From assembly GCF_002272135.1 (NCBI RefSeq), contig NZ_NPBF01000025.1, positions 306,885-370,884 on the forward strand: a stretch of 64,000 bases of DNA, given 5' to 3'. Positions 41,748 through 50,337 of the stretch are shown piece after piece; within the stretch, counting starts at the first letter, position 1; the number at the start of each line of letters is the position of its first letter. Position numbers and translations under genes: made by a program. This DNA comes from Virgibacillus sp. 7505. GTDB lineage: Bacteria; Bacillota; Bacilli; Bacillales; Amphibacillaceae. The notes below the pieces were generated by a model. It did no database searches, was not told the DNA's origin, and was given only the letters and a program-made list of their open reading frames with translations.

Positions 41748-43673
41748 TTATTTTTCCTCTGAACGATTATTATAATCATAATCACTTGTATCTACAGGTG
41801 TCCAGCCTTCCGGATCATAGAAGCGGAGCAGGTCACCATAAAGGATTTTATCGTTAAGGCTTAGCTTCTTGGCTAATTCCTCTTTTTCTTTTTTGATTTC
41901 TTCAATCTGGGTTTCATCTTCGATTATTTCACCGGTGGCAGTGTCATAATACGTGTCACCTAAAACTGTGTAATCTTTACTGATGAAGTCGCCATTACGT
42001 AAACCAACTACATCGTTATGCTCTTCAGACAGAAGATCTGTACCGAACTGGATATATTTAGATGAATCGATACCAAGCAAGTGTTCAAGTGTCGGCAGGA
42101 CATCAAGCTCACCGCCGTACGTGTGGTTCACGCCGCCTTCAAGACCGGGAGCCTTGATCATAAGCGGTACACGCTGCATTTGAGCATTTTGATAATCCGT
42201 CATTTCTTTTCCAGTAATCTCTTCCATAGCACGGTTGTGGTTCGTAGAGATACCATAGTGATCTCCGTAAAGCAGGATAACAGAGTTATCATACATACCT
42301 GATTCTTTCAGGTCTTTGAAGAACTGTTCCAATGCTTCATCCAGGTAGCGTGCTGTCTGGAAGTAGTTATCTACTGTAGCATCTCCAGTTGTTGCTTTAT
42401 CAATCGTTGCATCTTCTGGATCAAGTGTGAACGGATAATGGTTCGTCAGTGTGATCAGATGCGCATAAAATGGCTGATCAAGTGATTCAAGCAACGGCAT
42501 GGATTCCTCGAAGAATGGTTTATCCTTTAGACCATAGTTCACTGAGTTTTCCATGTTGTAATAAGTGGAATCAAAGAAATGATCGACTCCGAATTGCTTA
42601 TAAATCTCATCACGGTTCCAGAATGTCTTTTCGTCACCGTGGAATACAGCACTTGTATAGCCTTGCTCCTGGTTCAGGATGGCAGGTGCTGCTTGATACG
42701 TGTTCGTACCTTTTACTGAGAAGGCAGATCCTTGCGGCAGACCATAAAGGGAGTTATCCATTAACAGCTCTGCGTCTGCGGTTTTTCCTTGTTCTGTTTG
42801 GTGGAAGAAGTTATCAAAGTACGTTATTTGCTTATCATTCACAAGTGAATTCAGGAACGGTGTAACCTCTTCGCCATCCAGTTTGTAATTGATCAGGAAG
42901 CTTTGGAAGCTTTCCAGATGAATTTTGATGACGTTCATACCTTCTGCATTACCGAAGTATTTCTCATTCGGTTCAGCATAGTTTTCCTTCGTGAATTCCG
43001 TTACTTCAGATAAGTCGCTCGGACTAGCCATAACTCGCTGCGTGGAAGTCTTCGCATTTTGAACTGCATCATAGATTGTATAGTTGTACGGTCCAAGATA
43101 CTTTACCAAGTATGTGCGGTCGAATGTACGCTGCAGCAGCTGCGGGCGATCGACTTCAGCCAGTCCAAGGTTTACTGCGAATAGAGCCACACCGGAGATG
43201 ATGACCATGGCCGTCTTCCGGAAAGCAAGGCGTTCGATACTCCAGTTCTTTCTTGTGTAGATATACAAAACGATCAGCAAAATGAAATCCAGGAAGTAGA
43301 TGAAATCATAGCCTTCCATCAATCCAAAGATGCTGCCGCCCATTCCGGAACTTAAATTATCTGTTTGCTTTAATGTTGGCAAGGTAATAAAGTCATTAAA
43401 GAAGCGATAGTACAGGACATTGGCGTAAAGCAGGAAGCTCATTATGAAATCAATGACTAAAAGCCAGATTCCCATCCTTCTGCCCTTTGCCAGGAAAGCA
43501 AGTCCTAGGAATACGATGCTCGCACTCAAAGGGTTTATTACCAGCAGGAATTCCTGCATGCTATTTGTTATATCCAGGTTGAATTCCTGTTTATAGGAAA
43601 AATACGTTTTGGCCCATAAGAAAATAACGGCCAGCGCAAAAAATCCTTTTTTTGAAGCCAGAAGCTTCTTCAT
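41748..43673 (-). CDS. ltaS: Lipoteichoic acid synthase LtaS
   Basis: The 641-residue enzyme polymerises the glycerol-phosphate chain of lipoteichoic acid from phosphatidylglycerol outside the membrane. Five N-terminal helices (to about residue 185) precede a linker and a sulfatase-fold domain. Metal and catalytic residues sit in IKIHLESFQ (Glu), EQGKTADAEL (nucleophile Thr) and LLYGDHYG (Asp, His). A signal-peptidase-like site, VMA before SPSD near residue 218, fits the known processing of LtaS. It has its own terminator. Confidence 0.93.
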   Translation of the reverse strand: MKKLLASKKGFFALAVIFLWAKTYFSYKQEFNLDITNSMQEFLLVINPLSASIVFLGLAFLAKGRRMGIWLLVIDFIMSFLLYANVLYYRFFNDFITLPTLKQTDNLSSGMGGSIFGLMEGYDFIYFLDFILLIVLYIYTRKNWSIERLAFRKTAMVIISGVALFAVNLGLAEVDRPQLLQRTFDRTYLVKYLGPYNYTIYDAVQNAKTSTQRVMASPSDLSEVTEFTKENYAEPNEKYFGNAEGMNVIKIHLESFQSFLINYKLDGEEVTPFLNSLVNDKQITYFDNFFHQTEQGKTADAELLMDNSLYGLPQGSAFSVKGTNTYQAAPAILNQEQGYTSAVFHGDEKTFWNRDEIYKQFGVDHFFDSTYYNMENSVNYGLKDKPFFEESMPLLESLDQPFYAHLITLTNHYPFTLDPEDATIDKATTGDATVDNYFQTARYLDEALEQFFKDLKESGMYDNSVILLYGDHYGISTNHNRAMEEITGKEMTDYQNAQMQRVPLMIKAPGLEGGVNHTYGGELDVLPTLEHLLGIDSSKYIQFGTDLLSEEHNDVVGLRNGDFISKDYTVLGDTYYDTATGEIIEDETQIEEIKKEKEELAKKLSLNDKILYGDLLRFYDPEGWTPVDTSDYDYNNRSEEK

Positions 43674-43843
43674 TATCTTTCACCTCTTCATTTTCTTATC
43701 AGGCGTCATATTGAGTTAAACAACGACATTGATTCTATCAATTTATCATCTAAAAAACAACTAAGACCCAAAATGGAATTTGGGCTCATAATCTATAAAT
43801 ATAACAGATTATGCTGAAAAAGCAAAATGGGAAATTTCTCCGT

Positions 43844-43875
43844 AAAAAAAAAGAGTGCAAGTTGCACTCTTTTTT
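43844..43875. terminator. Terminator of the YkvA-like gene
   Basis: AAAAAAAGAGTGCAA pairs with TTGCACTCTTTTTTT across a very short loop, with T-runs in both directions. Confidence 0.85.
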
Positions 43876-44297
43876 TACGAAGCACCAGTTGTTTGAGTTT
43901 CAATCGGCTGATGATGTTTCCATTGTTTATATGCGGCTACATCTTGCTGTATCTGCTTAAAGGTGAAAGCGATGAGCGCAACGTCATCAAGCAATCCGCC
44001 AGGAATGAAATCCGGGACAAAATCGATTGGGCTTAAGAAATATAGGAAGGTTGCTGCAATCATAAGCAGTGACTTTTTCGGCAGCTGGCTGTAAGCACCT
44101 TTGCGCCAATCGCGGAGCATGTCCACCATCAGCTGCAAATCTGACCAGATTTCTGCAAGCTTTCCTTTATTGTCCGTTGCTTTAGTTGATACATTAGCTA
44201 GGAGCTCCTTCGATTTTTCCTTATCCTGCAGCAATGCTTTTGCTTTTGGGGTGTAAGCATGCCGTTTCTCCAGGAGCTGTGATAGGTTCCATTTCAT
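43875..44297 (-). CDS. DUF1232 (YkvA) family protein
   Basis: The 140-residue protein has a helical N-terminal part and the DUF1232 core LPKKSLLMIAATFLYFLSPIDFVPDFIPGGLLDDVALIAF near residue 75, with two short hydrophobic helices. It is probably membrane-associated. Function is unknown. An AAGGAGGCACACC site precedes the ATG. Confidence 0.85.
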   Translation of the reverse strand: MKWNLSQLLEKRHAYTPKAKALLQDKEKSKELLANVSTKATDNKGKLAEIWSDLQLMVDMLRDWRKGAYSQLPKKSLLMIAATFLYFLSPIDFVPDFIPGGLLDDVALIAFTFKQIQQDVAAYKQWKHHQPIETQTTGAS

Positions 44298-44369
44298 AAG
44301 GTGTGCCTCCTTGTATCCTTCTGATTTCTATTATGAGGAACATTTGCCTGTCATGCAAGAAAGGGGACT

Positions 44370-44543
44370 TCAGTCGATTTTCTTTACAAGAACTCGGTAT
44401 CGTTCCGGTAGTGTATCTTTTGCCTTCACATGCTGCATGAAGGATTCTGCTTCTTCGTATGTGTCAAAAGTGTATACTTCTCCGTCCTTTCCGACGAATT
44501 CAAGTTTCACTTGGTTTGAGTCGATTGCGATGACTTTGAACAT
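44370..44543 (-). CDS. Small protein, 57 residues
   Basis: MFKVIAIDSNQVKLEFVGKD begins a soluble alpha/beta protein with TYEEAESFMQHVKAKDT and a basic end. GAAAGGAGAGCATT is ideally spaced before the ATG. A minus-strand TATAAT at 44691-44686 would give a leader of about 137 bases. Family not recognised. Confidence 0.7.
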   Translation of the reverse strand: MFKVIAIDSNQVKLEFVGKDGEVYTFDTYEEAESFMQHVKAKDTLPERYRVLVKKID

Positions 44544-44735
44544 AATGCTCTCCTTTCATATGCTGACAGCACCATGTGGCAGCTGGCAGAAAGAGCTGAG
44601 GTTACGCAGGATTTCCAGCTCAGATGACTCAAGATGATATAAATTTACTAGAGGAAAATGAAATATAAAAATAGTTCACTTATCTATTATAGAGAAGTTA
44701 AGCGGTGAGAGGAAGCAGGAAGTCAATAAACGGGG
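44544..44735 (-). other. Possible structured 5' leader of the 57-residue protein gene
   Basis: Between the TATAAT at 44686-44691 and the gene lie complementary segments (GAGCTG with CAGCTC, and a later CAGCTG) that could form alternative hairpins. No known riboswitch or T-box signature is seen. No gene was found here. Confidence 0.3.
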
Positions 44736-44766
44736 AAAAGCAGGCAGCGGGGGCTGCCTGCTTTTC
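44736..44766 (+). terminator. Stand-alone terminator hairpin
   Basis: AAAGCAGGCAGC (44737-44748) pairs with GCTGCCTGCTTT (44753-44764), then TCTGTTG. No plus-strand gene ends just before it. Confidence 0.7.
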
Positions 44767-44908
44767 TGTTGTTGTTAGAAATAAGTGTGGTGAGACGAAC
44801 GAAATATGTGGGAGGTAATATTGTTAGAAAACATATTTTATCGTCCTCAGTTATAAAGACGTGTGTCGTTACCTAATGGTTTCATTTTTTTGAGGAAAGT
44901 TTAGAAAG
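44767..44908. other. Intergenic region upstream of the alcohol dehydrogenase
   Basis: No supported gene. A GGGAGGT at 44810 precedes only an 11-codon TTG-started frame. Confidence 0.4.
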
Positions 44909-44934
44909 GTTTAGGTTCATTTGGCAAAAGGTAT
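44909..44934 (+). promoter_or_regulatory. Candidate SigB promoter of the alcohol dehydrogenase gene
   Basis: GTTTAG (44909-44914), a 14-base spacer and AGGTAT (44929-44934) each match the SigB consensus at five of six positions. The transcript would start about 28 bases before the ATG. Confidence 0.7.
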
Positions 44935-44969
44935 AGTCCTTCAACTACTGTATAAAGGAGATTGGTAGC

Positions 44970-46109
44970 ATGCAAGCAGTCACTTTTCAAGGTAAGGAAA
45001 ATATCGAAGTTAAGTCTGTGGAGGCACCCTCGATCGAGAAATCTACCGATATGATCGTAAGAATTACAGCTACTGGTATCTGTGGTTCTGATTTGCATTT
45101 GTATCATGGAGGAATCACGCCAGAGAAGGATTATATCATTGGACACGAGCCGATGGGCATTGTAGAAGAAGTGGGCCCGGATGTAAAAAACCTAAAAAAA
45201 GGGGATCGGGTTGTCATCCCATTCAATATTGGCTGCGGCGAATGCTATTATTGTAACCACCAGATGGAAAGTCAATGTGATAACTCGAACGGCAATCCGC
45301 ATAGCGATGCAGGCGGATTATTCGGTTTTGCAGATCAATTCGGGGACTATCCCGGCGGACAGGCAGAGTATCTGAGAGTACCATTTGCTGATTTCACTTC
45401 TTTTAAAGTACCAGAATCAAGTGAACTAAAGGACGAAAGTGTCGTGTTCCTATCCGATGTCATACCGACAGCTTATTGGAGTGTAGAAAACAGCGGCGTC
45501 AAAAAAGGAGATACTGTCATCATCCTGGGAGCTGGTCCAATTGGTCAGATGGCGCAGAAGTTCGCTTGGCTGAAAGGTGCAGAGCGTGTCATAGCAGTAG
45601 ATAACGTGCCGCATCGATTGGAACATGCTAAGCGGATGAATAATGTAGAGACATATGACTTTTCCAATAATCCTGAAATTGGTTCCTTGCTTCATAGTGA
45701 TACGAATGGTGGAGCTGATGTTGTAATTGATTGTGTCGGCATGGATGGAACAGTGCCGGAAGGTGTATCATTCGGTTCTGAACATGACAATCAATTTGGT
45801 ACAATTCAGCCAATCATTACAGCTAGTGAAGCAGTCCGGAAATTTGGTACGGTTCAGCTGACTGGCGTATATGGAACAGAAGCAAATGGATTCCCAATCG
45901 GTGATTTCTTTACCCGAAACGTGACGCTTACAATGGGACAAGCTCCTGTAATCCATCTGATGCCGAAGCTATATCAGATGGTAGAGGAAGGGGTATTTGA
46001 TCCGACAGATATCATCACGCATACAATGAAAATCAGTGAAGCGAAGGAAGCATACAAGATATTCGATGAAAAGTCCGATAATAATATCAAAGTACTTTTG
46101 AAACCATAA
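44970..46109 (+). CDS. adhB: Zinc-dependent alcohol/formaldehyde dehydrogenase, AdhB-like
   Basis: The 379-residue medium-chain dehydrogenase has the catalytic zinc motif TGICGSDLHLYHG with GHEPMGIVEEVG, structural zinc cysteines in NIGCGECYYCNHQMESQC, and the NAD-binding VIILGAGPIGQMAQKFAW near residue 180. The long insert GNPHSDAGGLFGFADQFGDYPGGQAEYLR is typical of glutathione-independent formaldehyde dehydrogenase-like AdhB. Stress control through SigB is inferred. Confidence 0.87.
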   Translation: MQAVTFQGKENIEVKSVEAPSIEKSTDMIVRITATGICGSDLHLYHGGITPEKDYIIGHEPMGIVEEVGPDVKNLKKGDRVVIPFNIGCGECYYCNHQMESQCDNSNGNPHSDAGGLFGFADQFGDYPGGQAEYLRVPFADFTSFKVPESSELKDESVVFLSDVIPTAYWSVENSGVKKGDTVIILGAGPIGQMAQKFAWLKGAERVIAVDNVPHRLEHAKRMNNVETYDFSNNPEIGSLLHSDTNGGADVVIDCVGMDGTVPEGVSFGSEHDNQFGTIQPIITASEAVRKFGTVQLTGVYGTEANGFPIGDFFTRNVTLTMGQAPVIHLMPKLYQMVEEGVFDPTDIITHTMKISEAKEAYKIFDEKSDNNIKVLLKP

Positions 46110-46110
46110 A

Positions 46111-46144
46111 AAAATAGGAGCTGCGATATGCAGCTCCTATTTTA
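46111..46144. terminator. Bidirectional terminator
   Basis: AAAATAGGAGCTGC pairs with GCAGCTCCTATTTT around a five-base loop, between convergent genes. Confidence 0.92.
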
Positions 46145-47293
46145 GTTGGTTTTGGTCGTTTCATCATATAGATGAGATCTCTTTTTGAACCAATGGAAGG
46201 TGTGAGTGACGATGACCTTCAAAATCGCATATCCCGGAACAGCAAGTATTACGCCGACTACGCCGAATAGATTTCCTGCGGTCAGGATAACGAATATGAT
46301 TGTAATTGGGTGGACACGAATGTTCCGCCCCATTATCTGTGGAGTAATCAATTTTCCTTCAACTAGCTGCACAATAGTCCAAACAATGATCAGCTTCAAG
46401 AGCATGAACGGCGATGTAACAATAGCGATGATGATCGCAGGTGTAATGGCTATCGCTGGACCAAGATACGGAACCACACTCGTGAACGCCGCAATGACGG
46501 CGAGTACTGGTGCGTATTCAAGTCCAATGATCAAATAACCGATATACAGCAGCACGCCAATGACAAAGCTGACGATAATCTGACCGCGTATGTAGGAACT
46601 GATTTGATGGTTCATCTCTGACATTACTTCATATGTTTGACTGCGAAAGCGTACTGGAAGTAACTTCAGAATATAGACTGGCAGTTTCTTGCCATCCTTC
46701 AGTAAATAGAAGAGGATGAAAGGCACTGTTACGATAGCAATGATCACTTCTGTCACTGCACCGACAAAGCTTGTTAAGTTAGAGAACAAATTGTTGAGCA
46801 TGGTAGTACCGCGAGTCTGCAGCTCATTCAGGATTTGGTTGAAATCAAAATTGCCTGAGGCTTGAATCTGATTGACCACGTTACTGCCTGTTATGGACTG
46901 GACAACATCGATCCCTTGCTCGAAATAGTCGGTACTATTCTCAATCAAGCTTAATGTCTGCTCCTTCAATACAGGAATGACCAAGCTGATGAGAATAGTC
47001 AGTATTCCAATGATAACAAGGTAAAGGACGATAATGGAGTAGACGCGTTTTACTCGCTTTTTCTCTAGGTAATTGACGATCGGCACTGTCAGGTAATAGA
47101 CAATCCCAGTCAAAATGATAGGCAGTATGATTGTTTTCACGATGACGACAATGGGTGTGAAAATAAATGATACGCTGGAATAGACAAGTATGTTCAGCCC
47201 GATGATGAAAAGAATCAGCATCGCGATGACAAATTTATTATTCAGGAAAAATTTGCTGAACTTTCCCTGCTTGGTGCGTTGTAGATCTGGCAT
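46142..47293 (-). CDS. AI-2E family transporter (PerM/YueF type)
   Basis: The 383-residue membrane protein has about eight helices. Conserved segments are [18 protein letters not shown] near residue 195 and [22 protein letters not shown] near 270, with [20 protein letters not shown] near 318. Members are proposed to export signalling molecules or exchange sodium, and function here is unknown. It starts with ATGCCAGATC after GAGAGGATTGCC. Confidence 0.86.
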   Translation of the reverse strand: MPDLQRTKQGKFSKFFLNNKFVIAMLILFIIGLNILVYSSVSFIFTPIVVIVKTIILPIILTGIVYYLTVPIVNYLEKKRVKRVYSIIVLYLVIIGILTILISLVIPVLKEQTLSLIENSTDYFEQGIDVVQSITGSNVVNQIQASGNFDFNQILNELQTRGTTMLNNLFSNLTSFVGAVTEVIIAIVTVPFILFYLLKDGKKLPVYILKLLPVRFRSQTYEVMSEMNHQISSYIRGQIIVSFVIGVLLYIGYLIIGLEYAPVLAVIAAFTSVVPYLGPAIAITPAIIIAIVTSPFMLLKLIIVWTIVQLVEGKLITPQIMGRNIRVHPITIIFVILTAGNLFGVVGVILAVPGYAILKVIVTHTFHWFKKRSHLYDETTKTN

Positions 47294-47463
47294 GGCAATC
47301 CTCTCCTCTTTGGCCCGCTGTTCCGTAATTCTATCGTTCTATCATTATAGCCTAATATAATGGCGTATAACCGTTATGTTTATTTTAATCTTATGTACGG
47401 AATTTATCTACTCAAGTACTCGAGATAAAGTGAGAATCAGGATTAATAATTTTATTGGATCAT

Positions 47464-47580
47464 TTATCAACAACATTATCAACAGTACCATTATTGTAAA
47501 ATAAACGAAAAACCGACTTATGCACATTATCCACAGACCTAAGTCCGATAATTGTGCACAAGTCAGTTGGGTTATCCATA
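47464..47580 (+). promoter_or_regulatory. DnaA-box cluster
   Basis: Two exact DnaA boxes abut: TTATGCACA (47518-47526) and TTATCCACA (47527-47535). One-mismatch boxes are TTATCAACA at 47464-47472 and 47476-47484, TTGTGCACA at 47552-47560, and TTATCCATA at 47572-47580. Arms GACTTATGCAC (47515-47525) and GTGCACAAGTC (47554-47564) also form an imperfect inverted repeat. B. subtilis has several such intergenic clusters that titrate DnaA. Confidence 0.75.
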
Positions 47581-47585
47581 AAACA

Positions 47586-48482
47586 TTATAAAGCCTGTTC
47601 AAGCGCTTCGGATAAAGCAGGGAAGCGGAATTGATACCCGTTGTCGAGCGCTTTCTTTGGATACACGCATTGTCCTTCAAGCACCAAAGTACTCATTTCA
47701 CCTAAAGCCTTCTGGATTACCGGGGCAGGTGCTGCAGTCCAATAAGGTCGATGCAGCGCTTTGGCAAGTGCCTTGCTGAAATCCTTATTCCGTCTCGGGG
47801 AGGGAGCAGTGACGTTGAGCGGTCCTTTGATTGATTCTTGTTCGATTGCATAAGCAATCAGCCCCGCTGCATCTTGAACATGGATCCAGGAAAGCCATTG
47901 CTCGCCGCTCCCTATTTTCCCGCCTGCGAAATAACGGAAAGGCAGCTGCATGAGCGGAAGAGCTCCTTTATCACCTAAAACGATGCCAAAGCGTGCAAGT
48001 ACAGTTCGGACTCCCAGTCCTTTTGCTTGCTTGGCTGTTTCTTCCCACTCATACGTCACATCTGCCAGAAAATCCTGCCCGCGCTTCGTTGTTTCTTCAG
48101 TGAAGGCGTCCTGTTCGCTCGTACCATAATACCCAACAGCAGAACCGCTGACGAATACTTTCGGCTTCTTCGGCATTTTTCCGATCATATCAACAAGTGT
48201 TTCGGTAGCTTCCAACCTACTGCTCCTGATATTTTCCTTTTTCTCCTTGGTCCACTTGCCGAATAGACTTGTTCCGGCCAAATTGACGACTGCGTCAATC
48301 TCCGGAAGCTGGGAAAGGGGGTCGAAACCTTTCTTCAGCCAGCCGATATACGTGACTTGCTTGGTATCTAATTTCTTTTCTGGTGATCGAGTTAGAATAT
48401 ACACATGATGCCCCTTCTCAATCAATGTCTCTGCCAGCTGCTTTCCGACGAAGCCTGTTCCGCCGGCGATGACGATATTCAT
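47586..48482 (-). CDS. yfhF: TIGR01777 family NAD(P)-dependent epimerase-like protein, YfhF
   Basis: The 298-residue extended short-chain dehydrogenase has the Rossmann motif IAGGTGFVGKQLAETL at the N-terminus, VNLAGTSLFGKWTKEKKENIRSSR, and VSGSAVGYYGTSEQ with the Tyr of the active site. A DUF1731 C-terminal segment is present (MSTLVLEGQCVYPKKALDNGYQFRFP). Substrate unknown. It is divergent from recX as in B. subtilis. Confidence 0.88.
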   Translation of the reverse strand: MNIVIAGGTGFVGKQLAETLIEKGHHVYILTRSPEKKLDTKQVTYIGWLKKGFDPLSQLPEIDAVVNLAGTSLFGKWTKEKKENIRSSRLEATETLVDMIGKMPKKPKVFVSGSAVGYYGTSEQDAFTEETTKRGQDFLADVTYEWEETAKQAKGLGVRTVLARFGIVLGDKGALPLMQLPFRYFAGGKIGSGEQWLSWIHVQDAAGLIAYAIEQESIKGPLNVTAPSPRRNKDFSKALAKALHRPYWTAAPAPVIQKALGEMSTLVLEGQCVYPKKALDNGYQFRFPALSEALEQAL

Positions 48483-48568
48483 GATTAATTCCTCCTTCTA
48501 TATTGGGTGAGCTTACAATTTTGTATGGTGTCATTTCGTGTTAGAATAAAGACATAGAGGTGTCGAAA

Positions 48569-49396
48569 ATGGTGAAAATCACGAAGATCACGACTCAAAA
48601 GAATAATATCGGGCGCTATAATATCTTTCTCGACTATGGTAAAGGCGAGAAGTTTGGCTTCGGTCTTGATGAAGATGTCCTGATTACAAGCGGTATCACC
48701 AAAGGACAGGAACTATCCGAGGAAGCTTTGCAGTCCATTATCGAAAAAGATGCTGCACATAAGTGTTTTACCCTAGCTTTACAATATCTAAGCTACCGGA
48801 TGCGTTCCAAAAAAGAAATAAAAACGTATTTGCTGAAGAAGGAGCAAAATCCGACACATATCGAAGAGACCTTGACAAGGCTTGAGGAACAGGGGTATAC
48901 CGATGATGCAGCTTTTGCCGGTGCATTTGTTCGGACGAAGGTGAATACGACAAGTAAAGGTCCACTCGTCATCCGGAAGGAATTGCAGGAAAAAGGTATT
49001 ACCGGTGCAGCGGCAGATCAAGCGATGACATATTACTCGTACGAAAAAGAGCTGGAAAAAGCTGTCAAGCTTGCTGGATCGAAGCTGCAGACTAAAGCAA
49101 AGAAATCTCATCAGGAGAAGATCCAGCTTGCACAGCAGCAGCTGCTTTCAAAAGGCTTCTCAAGTGCTGCTGCAAAGGAAGCTGTTTCATTGGCACTCTC
49201 GGATACCGATCAGGATACAAATGCTGAGCTGGACGCTGTCCGATATCAGGGAGATAAGCTTTTGCGCAAATACGCGCAAAAAGCGGAAGGCTATGAGCTT
49301 AATCAGAAAATCAAGATGGCTCTTTATCGTAAGGGATTTTCGATGGAACTGATTCAGAAGTATATAGAGGAAGCGAAAGAAAAAGACCTTTATTAG
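48569..49396 (+). CDS. recX: RecX, regulator of RecA
   Basis: The 275-residue protein consists of repeated three-helix RecX units (ALQYLSYRMRSKKEIKTYLLKK, TLTRLEEQGYTDDAAFAGAFVRT, VIRKELQEKGI, and a final ALYRKGFSMELIQKYIEE). It binds RecA filaments and limits recombination. ATG 48569 is eight bases after AGAGG; a GTG nine bases earlier overlaps that site. Confidence 0.9.
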   Translation: MVKITKITTQKNNIGRYNIFLDYGKGEKFGFGLDEDVLITSGITKGQELSEEALQSIIEKDAAHKCFTLALQYLSYRMRSKKEIKTYLLKKEQNPTHIEETLTRLEEQGYTDDAAFAGAFVRTKVNTTSKGPLVIRKELQEKGITGAAADQAMTYYSYEKELEKAVKLAGSKLQTKAKKSHQEKIQLAQQQLLSKGFSSAAAKEAVSLALSDTDQDTNAELDAVRYQGDKLLRKYAQKAEGYELNQKIKMALYRKGFSMELIQKYIEEAKEKDLY

Positions 49397-49415
49397 CGGA
49401 AAGCAGGGTGCGAAG

Positions 49416-49745
49416 ATGCAATTACGTTATAGTGACTTAACAGTGGAGCAACTGAAGGAAGAAATGAAACAGCTGAAGATTCAGCAGCAGAAGGCCGAGC
49501 AGATGGGTAACTTCAGTGAATATCAGATTATTGAGCGTAAACGGCAGATGGCCAAAGCTTATACGATGAATCCGGATGAATTCAAACCAGGTGCAACGTA
49601 TGAAATCAAGGGTGATCGGTCGCATGTGTTTACGATTGATTATCTCAATGGTGTCTTCGCCTGGGGCTACCGACGCCAGGGCAGTGAAAAAGGACAAGAG
49701 CTGGAAGCTTTACCGATCAGTGTACTCGGCAGGACGACTATGTAA
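49416..49745 (+). CDS. yfhH: YfhH (DUF1811) protein
   Basis: The 109-residue protein has a helical N-terminus (LTVEQLKEEMKQLKIQQQKAEQMGN) and a small beta domain (YEIKGDRSHVFTIDYLNGVFAWGYR). It lies 19 bases behind recX and is likely cotranscribed, matching the B. subtilis order. Function unknown. Confidence 0.88.
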   Translation: MQLRYSDLTVEQLKEEMKQLKIQQQKAEQMGNFSEYQIIERKRQMAKAYTMNPDEFKPGATYEIKGDRSHVFTIDYLNGVFAWGYRRQGSEKGQELEALPISVLGRTTM

Positions 49746-49748
49746 TTG

Positions 49749-49768
49749 CCTCGGCTGAAAAGCCGAGG
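49749..49768. terminator. Hairpin between yfhH and the small minus-strand gene
   Basis: CCTCGGCT pairs with AGCCGAGG across a GAAA tetraloop. The T-tract is weak. Confidence 0.6.
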
Positions 49769-49774
49769 TATATT

Positions 49775-49939
49775 TTATCTGCGGTTTTTCTTTACTGCTT
49801 GAGTACGGATGATGATATCAGTCTGTGTTTGCTGTGTTTCTCCATTCACCTGGTTATTCGCATGCTTCGCTGTAGTGCGGGGGGATTGAATAACTGAATT
49901 GATGGTGCCTGTCTTAGAAAAACGATCAAACTTGGACAT
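49775..49939 (-). CDS. YpzG-like small protein, 54 residues
   Basis: The frame starts MSKFDRFSKTGTINSVIQSP and contains KHANNQVNGETQQTQTDIII, a pattern recalled from YpzG-type small proteins of Bacillus. GAGGAGGCAGATAAA is well spaced before the ATG. The Gln/Asn-rich, basic composition resembles spore-associated small proteins. The family name is given with moderate confidence. Confidence 0.72.
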   Translation of the reverse strand: MSKFDRFSKTGTINSVIQSPRTTAKHANNQVNGETQQTQTDIIIRTQAVKKNRR

Positions 49940-50043
49940 TTTATCTGCCTCCTCGAGCAAGGATTGGATGCGCCGCAGTACTAATAGCTTGTGCGTATTT
50001 TTCACGAATATGTTGGGATTTTGATGGAAGGGAAGAAAGAAGT

Positions 50044-50307
50044 ATGGAAGATAAATTCCGTGAGCTTGCAGCACTTTTGCAGCAGCAAAACGAACGATTG
50101 ACAATAGATGAGGCTCGGACATGGGTAGAGATTCTTTGGGAGGATTTCGAAGCAACGCGTGCAAAGGCTGGCCGTAAATACCAGGGGCAGGAAATGACAG
50201 AGGCGATTGTGCGTCAGTGGATTCAGCATTATGGCCCAAGACTGGATGAATTCCTTGAAAGTAATCCGAAGTACCATTATTTATTCATGGAACGCAGACA
50301 ACAATAA
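50044..50307 (+). CDS. yfhJ: YfhJ (WVELL domain) protein
   Basis: The 87-residue protein has DEARTWVEILWEDFEATRAKAGR near residue 22 and IVRQWIQHYGPRLDEFL, the WVELL family pattern. It is divergent from the small gene above. Function unknown. Confidence 0.87.
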   Translation: MEDKFRELAALLQQQNERLTIDEARTWVEILWEDFEATRAKAGRKYQGQEMTEAIVRQWIQHYGPRLDEFLESNPKYHYLFMERRQQ

Positions 50308-50337
50308 AAAACCTGGAGAGAAAATCTCCAGGTTTTA
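50306..50337. terminator. Bidirectional terminator
   Basis: AAAACCTGGAGA pairs with TCTCCAGGTTTT around a five-base loop, between convergent yfhJ and yfhP. Confidence 0.9.

Noticed and set aside
47515..47564. Inverted repeat read as a terminator for yfhF
   Set aside because: The arms are 28 bases apart with mismatches and no T-run follows on the minus strand. The DnaA-box reading explains the sequence better.
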